Assembly: GCA_023015825.1 (NCBI GenBank)
Contig: JALKAW010000001.1
Coordinates: 372,001-436,000 of the forward strand
Source of the DNA: Flavobacteriaceae bacterium S0862
GTDB taxonomy: Bacteria > Bacteroidota > Bacteroidia > Flavobacteriales > Flavobacteriaceae
DNA length: 64,000 nucleotides
Direction of reading: 5' to 3'
Of the stretch, positions 27,111 through 35,355 are shown piece by piece (the stretch's first letter is position 1; each line of letters opens with the position of its first letter). Position numbers and translations under genes: made by a program. The notes below the pieces were generated by a model. It searched no databases. It was not told the DNA's origin and saw only the letters and a program-made list of their open reading frames with translations.

Positions 27111-27253
27111 TTTCGTTTAACGTGTTTGTGTATGGTTAGTTGCATGGTTAAGAAACTAATTCAGCAAATAAATCACTGATAGAATATTCTGAAGGAATGT
27201 TAGTAAGTCGGCAGTGACCAAGCAATAAATTATACACGTTGTCGTGCATAGTG
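27111..27253. repeat. A-type intergenic repeat, long copy
   Basis: The first 23 bases (starting TTCGTTTAACGTGTTTGTGT) and the 15-base AATTATACACGTTGT near the end are identical to the copy at 59814-59950, with weaker identity between. An internal hairpin AATATTC / GAATGTT (27183-27201) sits where the other copy has GAAAATCC / GGATTTTC. It occupies about half of the 304-base gap before the next gene. Confidence 0.7.
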
Positions 27254-27286
27254 TTTGCAACACAATCTATTGTTTTTTAATTTCAG

Positions 27287-27305
27287 TTTTTGTAAATTAC
27301 AAAAA
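27287..27305. promoter_or_regulatory. 19-base palindrome before the CsgG-like gene
   Basis: TTTTTGTAA-A-TTACAAAAA is a perfect palindrome around one central base, 14 bases before the ATG. It could be an operator or overlap the promoter. Confidence 0.35.
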
Positions 27306-27318
27306 ATAACTTATTGAC

Positions 27319-28137
27319 ATGAAACGATTTCTTCAACTATCATTAACCATTTTTTTATTAATAGTATTAACTGAAAATGTTGGAGCTCAAAATGACATTA
27401 TTTTAAAGATTGATGGGACTGAAATGATAGGTAAAGTCACAGCCATTGGTGAAACAAATATCAATTTCACTTATCAAAATGAAACTATTGAATATAAAGT
27501 TCCAAAGATTAAAATTTCAAAAATTACCTTTTCTTCTGGACGAGTTGAATTTTATAACGCTTCCTCTACTTTACAAGAACACCATAATAAAGTGGCCATT
27601 TTACCTTTTGCTTTTTTAAAAAATCAAGACGATGGCTCTAGTGCTATGTCCAAAAAGATTCAACAGGAAACCTATGCAATATTTAATGCTCATAAGGGAA
27701 TCTTGAATTTTCAAGACCCAATTACCACTAATAGATTGCTTGTAAAAGCAGGAATTGGAGATAACGACCAGCAAAACTACTCTATGGGAGAGTTATGTGA
27801 TATATTAGGTGTCGAATTCATAGTACAAGGCTTGGTTTCCATAGAAGAGACAAGTGTATCAAGTTATTCAGCTTCGAACACGAATATAAAGACCAATGAC
27901 AAAAAACCAGCAAAAACGTTTGTGGGTAAATTATTTGATAATTCTGGTACAAATGTCAGAACTAGTAGTTCTAGCACTACCAACCAAAATTACAGTACCA
28001 CAATTACAATGAATGTTTATAATGATAAGGGAGACAATATCTTTAACAGGGATCATGAATCCTTTTGGCAATCTAATGATGCTTACAAAGTTACTTTAAA
28101 ATTTTTAGCAAAAAGAACCCCTCTTTATACTAAGTAA
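27319..28137 (+). CDS. Secreted protein with CsgG/TolB-like domain
   Basis: 272 residues with a signal peptide ending near NVGAQ at residue 24. The first mature part (25-85) is beta-rich, ILKIDGTEMIGKVTAIGETNI and EYKVPKIKISKITFSSGRVE, resembling short domains found on envelope proteins of Bacteroidota. From about 92 (NKVAILPFAFLKNQDDGSSAMSKKIQQETYAIF) to 185 it looks like the CsgG/TolB N-terminal fold that precedes peptidoglycan-associated or curli-type assembly proteins. The tail is Ser/Thr/Asn rich. Role unknown. It lies alone between the A and B repeats. Confidence 0.65.
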   Translation: MKRFLQLSLTIFLLIVLTENVGAQNDIILKIDGTEMIGKVTAIGETNINFTYQNETIEYKVPKIKISKITFSSGRVEFYNASSTLQEHHNKVAILPFAFLKNQDDGSSAMSKKIQQETYAIFNAHKGILNFQDPITTNRLLVKAGIGDNDQQNYSMGELCDILGVEFIVQGLVSIEETSVSSYSASNTNIKTNDKKPAKTFVGKLFDNSGTNVRTSSSSTTNQNYSTTITMNVYNDKGDNIFNRDHESFWQSNDAYKVTLKFLAKRTPLYTK

Positions 28138-28240
28138 TGTTAAGAATGTCTTGATATGACATTAAGTAATTACACCCAAATGCTAATTGGTTATCTGATT
28201 AAATAGAAACGAGTTTATGCTTAAGATTCTGATTTTGAAT

Positions 28241-28307
28241 TATGCACAATGTTTTAGGGATATACGTCGTTTTAATGACTTATATCCGACGTTAAACGAA
28301 GTTCGAC
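28241..28307. repeat. B-type intergenic repeat
   Basis: From TATGCACAATG to CGTTAAACGAAGTTCGAC. Stem GGATATA (28258-28264) / TATATCC (28281-28287), inner GTC/GAC, loop GTTTTAAT. The last 17 bases are identical to the copy at 10624-10683 apart from one position. Confidence 0.7.
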
Positions 28308-28349
28308 AATTTTTCTTGCAAAGTCAAATAAGATGTTTATCAATTAGCC

Positions 28350-28934
28350 TTAAAACTCACAAGCATCAGCTCGCAGTTTAACTTCATTTAGCGTTTCCCA
28401 AACAGGATTGTCAAATGGTTTTGGCGAATATCTAAAAACCATAATTGTTTTCTTTTGAGTCTCACAATAGTAGTATACAACAAGCACGTTTAAGGTCATT
28501 GGTAGTTTGGTGTAGCGCGTATCAACAGTTTTAACTTTACCTATATATTGTGTGTTTCCTTTTTTAATAAAAACCGCATTTGTTTTATGCGTTTTAACGT
28601 CATTAATTTTATAAAAATCAAGACCTAATAAACCGTCAAAATAGAGTTGCACATTTTTTTCTAAGTCACTTTCAGATGGTTTTTCAATACCATTAATATT
28701 CCAAGCCCAAACATAAGACCAAAAGTTTGGACTCTCTTGGTTAGACCATCCTTGAGGAAATCTTAAATCTTCAAAGCCTTCATAGTTGATGTCTTGAGCA
28801 AAATTAATTGGGAATTTTATAATTTCTTTTATCCAGGTGCTATCTGTTGTAAACACTTCAAGGCTTTCCTCTTCTTGGCTATATGATAGTATGCAAAAGA
28901 ATAGCAGCAAAATTGTAACTATATGTTTCTTCAT
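28350..28934 (-). CDS. Hypothetical secreted protein
   Basis: 194 residues; signal peptide MKKHIVTILLLFFCILSYSQ. The mature protein is aromatic-rich (GWSNQESPNFWSYVWAWNI near residue 65, VVYYYCETQKKTIMVFRYSP near 155) and looks like a single globular domain. I do not recognise the family. It lies just right of the B repeat and left of a frameshifted TonB-domain gene read in the same direction, so it may follow that gene in one transcript. Confidence 0.65.
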   Translation of the reverse strand: MKKHIVTILLLFFCILSYSQEEESLEVFTTDSTWIKEIIKFPINFAQDINYEGFEDLRFPQGWSNQESPNFWSYVWAWNINGIEKPSESDLEKNVQLYFDGLLGLDFYKINDVKTHKTNAVFIKKGNTQYIGKVKTVDTRYTKLPMTLNVLVVYYYCETQKKTIMVFRYSPKPFDNPVWETLNEVKLRADACEF

Positions 28935-28964
28935 AATTTTTGGTCTAATAATTTATACTAAGGT

Positions 28965-29776
28965 TTAGCAACCCATTAATCCAAAGGAAACCACAAGTTC
29001 TTGGTCTACTTTTTTGCCTTCAAGATTTTCAGCAGATTTCCATGTTCCTGGTGTGTTTTTTATTAACTCAATCATAGTTTTATCAACTAAAGGGTAGTTT
29101 GAGGTTCTATCTAACCTAACATTTTCAATAGTACCTTTTTTAGTTACCTAAAAAACAGTTTGGCAGCTTGTAACTTTTCGGGATCTACATTTGCTTTATC
29201 TCTTGATGATTTGCTACTTTCTCTAAGATATTTTTTAAGCACCTCTTTGCCTTCTGAATATTCAGCTTGTTTTTCTGGAATAACTGTAAAGTAAGGTCTC
29301 CAATGGGTGTTTTCTATAGTTCCTGTTTCTGAGTTCTTCTCTGTTAAATATGCCGAAAACGTTAGATTGGTTGAATAATTTGAGGCCTTTATAAATTCTA
29401 ATTGCTTATTAGTTAATGCGTCACTCTTTCCAGTTTCACGAATATTAGATTCTTTGTCATCGATAATTTTAATAACACTAATAGATTTGTAGTCAACAAT
29501 TCGTTGGGCATGCTCCAAGTCAATAAGGTCATTAAATGATCTTATAGCATCTAAGTCTTTTTTTTTAATAGGATTAAACCTTGGTCCAATATCGTAGATG
29601 AAATCAGTAAAGATTCTATTTGCCATTTTATTATCGACCTCCGTATTCATGGCAACAGTATTGTTTTCTAGTTGTGTTGTTTCGTTGCTTTTTAAATTGT
29701 TAAAAAACATGACACTAAATACTGTTATACTTACAGTAATAACTGCAGCTGAAATAATTAAAACTCTCTTTTTCAT
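28965..29776 (-). pseudogene. Membrane protein with TonB C-terminal-like domain, frameshifted
   Basis: From ATG 29776 the first frame gives 210 residues: one membrane segment near 5-25, then a periplasmic region ending EKLQAAKLFFR and a TAA at 29146-29144. From the overlapping base 29147 another frame stays open for about 60 codons and reads VTKKGTIENVRLDRTSNYPL ... VDQELVVSFGLMGC, a TonB-C-type end. Joining them needs a one-base insertion in TTTTTTAGGTAACT (for example F-F-T-V-T-K-K-G). It is divergent from a membrane-bound regulator. A sequencing error at the T-run is possible. Confidence 0.75.
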
Positions 29777-29923
29777 TTTGTTTGTTTTATGATTAATAGT
29801 ATACTTCATATAAATTGATGATGCTAAACTAGAGCTAGATTACCCTGAAAATGTCAAAAAAATGTAAAAGAAGTGTCAACAGTTGTAAAAAGTCGAGAAA
29901 TTGTATGTTATTTACACTTAATT

Positions 29924-30787
29924 ATGAACAACACCTCCAAATATTTAGTTATTGGCTTAGCCTTCATTATGTTTTTATTTTGCATCTTATCATGCAATAA
30001 CAATGCAAATAGGGACTTTTCAGAAGTTACTAAAGTAGCATTACGTGATGTAGGTCATAAAATATTACTTAATAATAATGATTCAACATCTTTGGTTAAG
30101 CCAGTTTTAGAATTAGATAATCAAAAGTATCAACTATCCTTTCAAGAACCTGTATCAATTCATCCAGATAGCCTTGTAAATATTATTAAAAGCAGTTTTC
30201 AAAAAGCAGATTTACCAAAATTTTATCTTACTGAGGTAAAACAATGTGAAGATGGTGAGGTGGCATACAGTTACGAAATGAAAGAAAATGTTGATAAGGA
30301 TATTGTGCCTTGTGGAGGAAGACAATTGCACAAAGCCTGTTACATTGTAAGTGTAAGGTTTACTAAGTCATTAAACTCTCAAAATAGTAACTTAAAATAT
30401 CTATTTTACTTTCTAATTGCTGTGATAGTTGTTTTAGGAATTGTTTTTTATAAAAACAAATCAAAAAACTCAGTAAAAAGTAATAATGACAACTATGCCT
30501 CCATTGGTAGTTTTCAATTTTATCCAGAGCAGAATAAATTAGTAAAGCAAGCCATAGAGATTAGCCTTTCTAAAAAGGAATGCGAGCTGTTGGAAATTTT
30601 TGTAGCCAATCCAAATCAAATTATAAAGCGAGAAGAATTAGAAAAACGTGTTTGGGAAGATAATGGTGTAGTTGTAGGTAGAAGTTTAGATACCTATATC
30701 TCAAAACTACGTAAGAAATTAAAAGAAGACGATTCTATTAAATTAGTAAATGTTCATGGTGTTGGTTATAAGCTTGAAGTTAGTTAG
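29924..30787 (+). CDS. Membrane-anchored winged-helix transcriptional regulator
   Basis: 287 residues from ATG 29924. A hydrophobic start (YLVIGLAFIMFLFCILSCNN) gives a signal anchor or lipobox with Cys near residue 24. An extracytoplasmic domain of about 125 residues follows, then a membrane helix near 154-174, then an OmpR-type winged helix from about 200 to 285 (LSKKECELLEIFVANPNQIIKREELEKRVW, then GRSLDTYISKLRKKL). So the DNA-binding domain is C-terminal and cytoplasmic and the sensor is outside, reversed relative to CadC or ToxR. It is divergent from the TonB-domain gene, its likely target. Confidence 0.82.
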   Translation: MNNTSKYLVIGLAFIMFLFCILSCNNNANRDFSEVTKVALRDVGHKILLNNNDSTSLVKPVLELDNQKYQLSFQEPVSIHPDSLVNIIKSSFQKADLPKFYLTEVKQCEDGEVAYSYEMKENVDKDIVPCGGRQLHKACYIVSVRFTKSLNSQNSNLKYLFYFLIAVIVVLGIVFYKNKSKNSVKSNNDNYASIGSFQFYPEQNKLVKQAIEISLSKKECELLEIFVANPNQIIKREELEKRVWEDNGVVVGRSLDTYISKLRKKLKEDDSIKLVNVHGVGYKLEVS

Positions 30788-30800
30788 GAATCTTAAAAAT

Positions 30801-30831
30801 AAAAAAGCACAGTTTAAAACTGTACTTTTTT
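30801..30831. terminator. Bidirectional terminator
   Basis: AAAAAAG-C-ACAGTTT / AAACTGT-A-CTTTTTT, a stem with one mismatch between two convergent genes. Confidence 0.8.
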
Positions 30832-30833
30832 GA

Positions 30834-31325
30834 TTACTTTTTAAGTGTTTCTTTAATTTTACTAAAGTGATGGTAACTATGACGAAGTGCGTGGTCTTCG
30901 ACAAAAAATTGGACAGTCAATGGAGCATTTGCATTTAATGAAACAGTTGAGGCATTATCAAGTTCTTTATCTGTAAATGAACGCACAGCATCGGCTGCAA
31001 TTTTACTGTTTTTTCTTAGTAGTTCTATAGTCTCAGTTTTACCCACATTTGCAAATTCTTTAGCATGATCAGCATTCATTTGATTTACAACATCCATTGT
31101 AGCATCAGTGATTGGATTTCCAGAGGCAATTACTTGAGCTAGTTCAATTTCAAGTGGATAAACACTTGCAACATGATGCACTACAACACCAATGGTTCTT
31201 CCGTCTCCAAGTACAGGTTTATTCCATTCAGAATTAGATAAATTTTCTGCGAAATTAGCGAGCGCATTTGCTCCTAGTGTTAATCTTTCTGCTAGTGCAA
31301 TTGCACGTGTGTTAGAATTTGTCAT
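30834..31325 (-). CDS. DinB-superfamily protein
   Basis: 163 residues from ATG 31325 (MTNSNTRAIALAERL); an upstream in-frame start overlaps the nitrilase end. A four-helix DinB_2-type bundle with the histidines expected for a metal site: VVVHHVASVYP near residue 54 and EDHALRHSYHHF near residue 147. Such proteins include thiol-dependent transferases and many of unknown role. Start is 7 bases after the nitrilase stop, so the two are cotranscribed. Confidence 0.75.
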   Translation of the reverse strand: MTNSNTRAIALAERLTLGANALANFAENLSNSEWNKPVLGDGRTIGVVVHHVASVYPLEIELAQVIASGNPITDATMDVVNQMNADHAKEFANVGKTETIELLRKNSKIAADAVRSFTDKELDNASTVSLNANAPLTVQFFVEDHALRHSYHHFSKIKETLKK

Positions 31326-31332
31326 AATATAT

Positions 31333-32253
31333 TTATTTTTGGTTTGATTTGACTGAAAAATTAAAGACATCAGGTCTTGAATAATGACCTACAGCATCAA
31401 ACATTCGTTTGGCTTCTATAATTGTGTTAAGGTCTATATCTGCATATATAATGCCTTCTTGTGCTTCTAATGGACCTGCAATTACTTGTCCTTTTGGGTC
31501 TATAATACAACTGTTACCAGTGTTTATCCATTCCCTACCTTCAGGGTAAAGATGTTTAAATGTATAGTCGTCTGGAATGTCATCAATATGTAATGCCATA
31601 CAAGTACTTACAACAAATAAGCCTCCTTCTCTTGCAACATGTTGCATTGATTGCAACCAATTTGAGCTTTTATCCCAAGTAGGTGCTGCGAGAATCTGTG
31701 CTCCTGTTTCATATACTGCATTTCGTGCTAAAGGCATGTAATTTTCCCAACAGATAAGTCCAGCTATTTTTCCAGATGCTGTATCATACGATTTGAAAGT
31801 AGAACCATCTCCTTGTGACCAGATTAGACGTTCGCCACCAGTTGGGATTAATTTTCTATGCTTCCCCGCTATTTCTCCGTCATTATTGATAAACAATAAA
31901 CTATTGAATAAACTAGTACCACTTGTTTCTGTATTGCGTTCGTGCATCCCAATTACAACACTAATTTTTCCTTTTTTCGCGGCTTCACAAAGTTTGTTGG
32001 TTGAATTGTCAGGTAAGGAAACTGCATTTTCAACAAGTTTTACATATAGTTCATTGAGTTCAGCTCCCTTGCTATTGGGAACAAGCCATATCCAATCTGG
32101 ATAACCTGATATAAATGCTTCTGGAAAAACAATTACTTTAGCTCCATTATTACTTGCCTCTAAAATTGCGTCACAAGCTTTTTCAATTGTTTTTTCTTTG
32201 TTTAGAAATACTGGAGATAATTGAGCTGCTGCTATTTTTGTTTTGTTTATCAT
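31333..32253 (-). CDS. Nitrilase / C-N hydrolase
   Basis: 306 residues from ATG 32253 (MINKTKIAAAQLSPVFLNKE). The catalytic set is visible: E45 in FPEAFISGYP, K134 in KHRKLIPTGGERL and C168 in GLICWEN. The PEAF-x-x-GYP and CWENYMPLAR motifs are those of true nitrile- or cyanide-type nitrilases (branch 1), not of amidases. It hydrolyses a nitrile to acid and ammonia in the cytoplasm; substrate unknown. It is cotranscribed with the DinB-like gene and follows an AraC-type regulator, a typical inducible detoxification layout. Confidence 0.9.
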   Translation of the reverse strand: MINKTKIAAAQLSPVFLNKEKTIEKACDAILEASNNGAKVIVFPEAFISGYPDWIWLVPNSKGAELNELYVKLVENAVSLPDNSTNKLCEAAKKGKISVVIGMHERNTETSGTSLFNSLLFINNDGEIAGKHRKLIPTGGERLIWSQGDGSTFKSYDTASGKIAGLICWENYMPLARNAVYETGAQILAAPTWDKSSNWLQSMQHVAREGGLFVVSTCMALHIDDIPDDYTFKHLYPEGREWINTGNSCIIDPKGQVIAGPLEAQEGIIYADIDLNTIIEAKRMFDAVGHYSRPDVFNFSVKSNQK

Positions 32254-32373
32254 GTTGCTTCTAATTAAATTGATTGAAACTCTATGATACAAATTTAGAA
32301 CATGTATCTAAGACAATATTTCACAATTGACTCAAATACTGGTACAATTGATTCAAATTCAATTATTCTTTGA

Positions 32374-33438
32374 TTATCTCAGTTGCTTTGTGAAATCTGT
32401 GGGTAAAATTCCAAATCTTTTTTTGAAAACACGAGTAAAGTATGTTGGACTATTGAATCCTGTGTCGTAGGCAATCTCCGCAATAGTTTTATGACTTGAA
32501 GCAATGTTATTCAAAGCGCTTTGGAGTCTTGATTCTTGTATGAGTTGATTTGGAGCTAATCCAGTTAAAGATTTTACTTTACGACTTACTTGTGATTTGC
32601 TTAATCCAATTTCTGAGATTAATTCTCCACTGTTAAAATCGGAGCGTGTAAAGTGTTTTTTGATTACATCGTGAAGATTAGAAGAAAAGACAAAGTCATC
32701 ATTATTGAGAACGGTAAAGTTGCTCAGTTTTTCTTTTGGTTCTTGAATTTCTTTTTCTGAAATTAGAATAGTCTCTATGTCCAGATACATTTTCTTATTT
32801 AAACCTAGAGAACAAACCTTATTAATTTTTGCTTTGGCTACTTCAAAAAAAGCCGAACCCTCTTCATCTACAGGTTTGCCACTTACTAAGGCTAAATTAA
32901 ATTCTAAGTTATTTGAAGTATTGATGAATTTCATAATAGCTGATGCACAAGAGATGCCATCTGTAGCATATATGAATGTAATCATAATTTGATTGTTAGG
33001 CTCACGTACAACTACACCATTGTACTCTAGAACTAGCTCTTTAATTTTGCTAAAATATCTTCGATTATTATTAGAAAAACTTACAATATTCACAAGAAGA
33101 ATTGTTCTGTATCCAGAATCAAGATCTCCAGAGTCTGTTTTTGCCAAGTCATCCACATCTGTACCTTGTCCCATAAATAAATTGTATTCATTGTCCGCTA
33201 CTTCAATGATATTACAAGCTGTATTTCCGTGTGACTTTAAGTGTACCTGATTACATGCATCTTTGTTTGGCCCTTCCATCAAACAAAATATTGTTTTTGC
33301 TTGCTCATTTACCCAGTACTTTAATTGTTTAACACCAAATTGATCTTGTATCGCTAAATCTTCCATGTGAGCTTTTACAACATCTTCAGCAGAAAATTCA
33401 TCAGTGTCAACATTGTGGATATCCATGTATAAAGGCAT
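32374..33438 (-). CDS. DUF4242 - cyclase-like - AraC regulator fusion
   Basis: 354 residues in three parts. Residues 1-88 (MPLYMDIHNVDTDEFSAEDVVKAH ... HLKSHGNTACNIIEV) match the DUF4242 metal-binding family. Residues about 108-235 (GYRTILLVNIVSFSN ... VSGKPVDEEGSAFFEVAKAKINKVCS) resemble a class III nucleotide-cyclase domain that lacks clear catalytic aspartates, so probably a sensor. Residues about 258-354 are an AraC helix-turn-helix pair (ELISEIGLSKSQVSRKVKSLTG; IAEIAYDTGFNSPTYFTRVFKKRFG). It lies upstream of the nitrilase/DinB pair on the same strand and probably controls them. Confidence 0.8.
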   Translation of the reverse strand: MPLYMDIHNVDTDEFSAEDVVKAHMEDLAIQDQFGVKQLKYWVNEQAKTIFCLMEGPNKDACNQVHLKSHGNTACNIIEVADNEYNLFMGQGTDVDDLAKTDSGDLDSGYRTILLVNIVSFSNNNRRYFSKIKELVLEYNGVVVREPNNQIMITFIYATDGISCASAIMKFINTSNNLEFNLALVSGKPVDEEGSAFFEVAKAKINKVCSLGLNKKMYLDIETILISEKEIQEPKEKLSNFTVLNNDDFVFSSNLHDVIKKHFTRSDFNSGELISEIGLSKSQVSRKVKSLTGLAPNQLIQESRLQSALNNIASSHKTIAEIAYDTGFNSPTYFTRVFKKRFGILPTDFTKQLR

Positions 33439-33595
33439 AATATTTTATTTGTGTTAGAGTTATGAATAATCAAATGAGACTTATATGTCTAGTATTTTAA
33501 TTTTTATATAAGTTGAAAACTAATATCGACTATTTTTTTAACATAGTCAAATGAGGTTTTTAATTTCAAAAGGCTCTTTTTTGTTTATTCTATAT

Positions 33596-33603
33596 TACCT
33601 TTG
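33596..33603 (+). promoter_or_regulatory. -7 box of the exonuclease operon
   Basis: TACCTTTG fits TAnnTTTG and lies 22 bases before the ATG. No TTG at the standard distance. Confidence 0.4.
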
Positions 33604-33625
33604 TGTTTAGAAAAACAGTTGATTA

Positions 33626-34402
33626 ATGCAGTTAAATTTAACAAAACCTATTTGTTTTTTCGATCTTGAAACAACAGGTATAAATATCTCTAAAGATCGT
33701 GTTGTAGAAATTTCAATTCTAAAAGTATATCCTAACGGAACAGAAGAAAGTAAAACATGGTTGGTTAACCCAGAAATGGTTATTCCTAACGAGGTGATTG
33801 CTATTCATGGTATTACCAACGAAAAAGTAGCTAACGAACCTACTTTTAAAGAAATTGCAAAGGATGTCCATAACATGATTAAAGATTCCGATTTAGGAGG
33901 CTTTAATTCCAATCGTTTTGATATTCCATTGTTAGCAGAAGAAATGCTAAGAGCAGAGATAGATTTTGACATGAAAAACCGTGTGGCTGTAGATGTTCAA
34001 ACCATTTTTCATAAAATGGAACAACGTACTTTAAGTGCTGCCTATAAGTTTTATTGTAATGAATGTTTAGAAGATGCTCATAGCGCCGAAGCTGATACTA
34101 AAGCAACTTATGAAGTGCTTAAATCTCAAATCGAAAAATATGACGAATTGGAAAATGATACTAAATTTTTAGCTGAGTTTAGCTCAAGAAAAAAGTTTGC
34201 CGATTTTGCAGGATTTATTAATTATAACAAGAAAGGGGAAGAGTGCTTCTCATTTGGTAAGCATAAAGGAAAATTAGTGACCGAAGTTCTAGAGAAAGAA
34301 CCTGGATATTTTGGATGGTTACTAAATGCCGATTTTCCGTTATACACAAAAAAAGTATTAACAGCTATTAAGTTACGTAGCTTTAATAATAAATTATTTT
34401 AA
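33626..34402 (+). CDS. DnaQ-like 3'-5' exonuclease with C-terminal DUF3820-like domain
   Basis: 258 residues. The DEDDh exonuclease motifs are present: FDLETTG (ExoI, residue 12 on), GFNSNRFDIPLL (ExoII) and HSAEADTKAT (ExoIII). From about 195, ECFSFGKHKGKLVTEVLEKEPGYFGWLLNADF is a DUF3820-like putative quorum/zinc-independent module also present alone in the gene at 58375. It removes nucleotides from DNA ends; whether it is a polymerase proofreader or a repair nuclease is open. First gene of a tight operon: its stop overlaps the next ATG. Confidence 0.88.
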   Translation: MQLNLTKPICFFDLETTGINISKDRVVEISILKVYPNGTEESKTWLVNPEMVIPNEVIAIHGITNEKVANEPTFKEIAKDVHNMIKDSDLGGFNSNRFDIPLLAEEMLRAEIDFDMKNRVAVDVQTIFHKMEQRTLSAAYKFYCNECLEDAHSAEADTKATYEVLKSQIEKYDELENDTKFLAEFSSRKKFADFAGFINYNKKGEECFSFGKHKGKLVTEVLEKEPGYFGWLLNADFPLYTKKVLTAIKLRSFNNKLF

Positions 34403-35013
34403 TGAAATTAATTTGCATAGGTAGAAATTATACCAAACATATAGAAGAGTTAGAAAACGAAAAGCCTAAAGATCCAGTAGTATTTTTAAAGCCAGATACT
34501 GCTATTTTATTAAAAAAACAGCCTTTTTTTATTCCAGATTTTTCTAACGATGTACACCACGAAGTCGAAATTTTGATAAAAATCGATAAAGTGGGCAAAC
34601 ACATAGACCGAAAATTCGCATACAAATATTACGATGAAATTGGTCTTGGTATAGACTTTACAGCACGCGATTTACAAAGCCAATTAAAGTCAAAAGGATT
34701 GCCATGGGAAAAGGCGAAAGCCTTTGATGGCGCAGCGGTTATAGGGAAATGGTTGCCTAAAACTAATTTTAAAAACGTTGACAATATTAGCTTCACTTTA
34801 CATAAAAATGACACCATTGTGCAAGATGGAAACACCAATTTAATGCTTTGGAAGATAGATGAGTTAATCGAATATGTGTCAAAATATTTTACTTTAAAGA
34901 TTGGAGATATTATCTTTACAGGCACACCTGCAGGAGTTGGCAAGGTAGTTGCTAACGATAAACTAAAAGGATTTATAGAAAACGAAGAAATGTTTTCAAT
35001 AACAGTTAAATAA
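34402..35013 (+). CDS. Fumarylacetoacetate hydrolase family protein
   Basis: 203 residues, the small single-domain FAH form. Metal ligands are visible in VHHEVEILIKIDKVG (E-x-E), then GLGIDFTARDLQ with the acidic residue, and GDIIFTGTPAGVGKV at the end. Such proteins act as acylpyruvase, oxaloacetate decarboxylase or related C-C hydrolases. The ATG overlaps the exonuclease stop (TAATG), so translation is coupled, and the Hpt gene follows directly. Confidence 0.88.
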   Translation: MKLICIGRNYTKHIEELENEKPKDPVVFLKPDTAILLKKQPFFIPDFSNDVHHEVEILIKIDKVGKHIDRKFAYKYYDEIGLGIDFTARDLQSQLKSKGLPWEKAKAFDGAAVIGKWLPKTNFKNVDNISFTLHKNDTIVQDGNTNLMLWKIDELIEYVSKYFTLKIGDIIFTGTPAGVGKVVANDKLKGFIENEEMFSITVK

Positions 35014-35355
35014 ATGGAACAACATTACAAACTCGATAGAGTAAGAGAATTGGCTGATAATGATACCGATTTTATTAAAACTTTAGCTATGACGTTTATA
35101 GAAGAAGTGCCAGAAGACGCACTCCTTTTACAAACTGCTGTTGTAAGTAAAGACTATTTGGCTGCATACAAATCTGCCCACAAAATGAAACCTACTATAG
35201 ACTTATTTGAACTTGGTGTTCTAGATGACTTAATAGAAGTTCAGGATTGGGGAAAATTTGAGCAGCGCGATAAGGATATTTTCGAAAAACTAGAAATTGT
35301 CCTCAGCGCAGTTAATAAGGCAGTAGAAGAGATTAGGTCAGATTTCAATTTATAA
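35014..35355 (+). CDS. Hpt domain protein
   Basis: 113 residues, a single helical histidine-phosphotransfer domain. The phosphoacceptor is the histidine in AYKSAHKMKPTIDLF at about residue 52; the usual A-H-x-x-K pattern is clear. It passes phosphate between a hybrid histidine kinase and a response regulator in the cytoplasm; neither partner is nearby. Start touches the FAH stop, and its stop overlaps the cinA ATG. Confidence 0.85.
   Translation: MEQHYKLDRVRELADNDTDFIKTLAMTFIEEVPEDALLLQTAVVSKDYLAAYKSAHKMKPTIDLFELGVLDDLIEVQDWGKFEQRDKDIFEKLEIVLSAVNKAVEEIRSDFNL

Larger units (their letters stand above)
27111..28307. mobile_element. Putative cargo unit 2 (CsgG-like gene between A and B repeats)
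   Basis: An A repeat (27111-27253) on the left and a B repeat (28241-28307) on the right bracket a single gene. Outer ends TTCGTTTAACG and CGTTAAACGAA are exact inverted copies of 11 bases. Inner ends GTCGTGCATA and TATGCACAATG are imperfect inverted copies. No target duplication is obvious and no mobility gene is inside; the unit is inferred from the shared arrangement of three such segments. Confidence 0.4.

Noticed and set aside
29144-29160. Programmed frameshift at the TTTTTT run in the TonB-domain gene
   Set aside because: A -1 slip on the run reads TAG at once; only a shift after AGG would work, so a one-base deletion is simpler.
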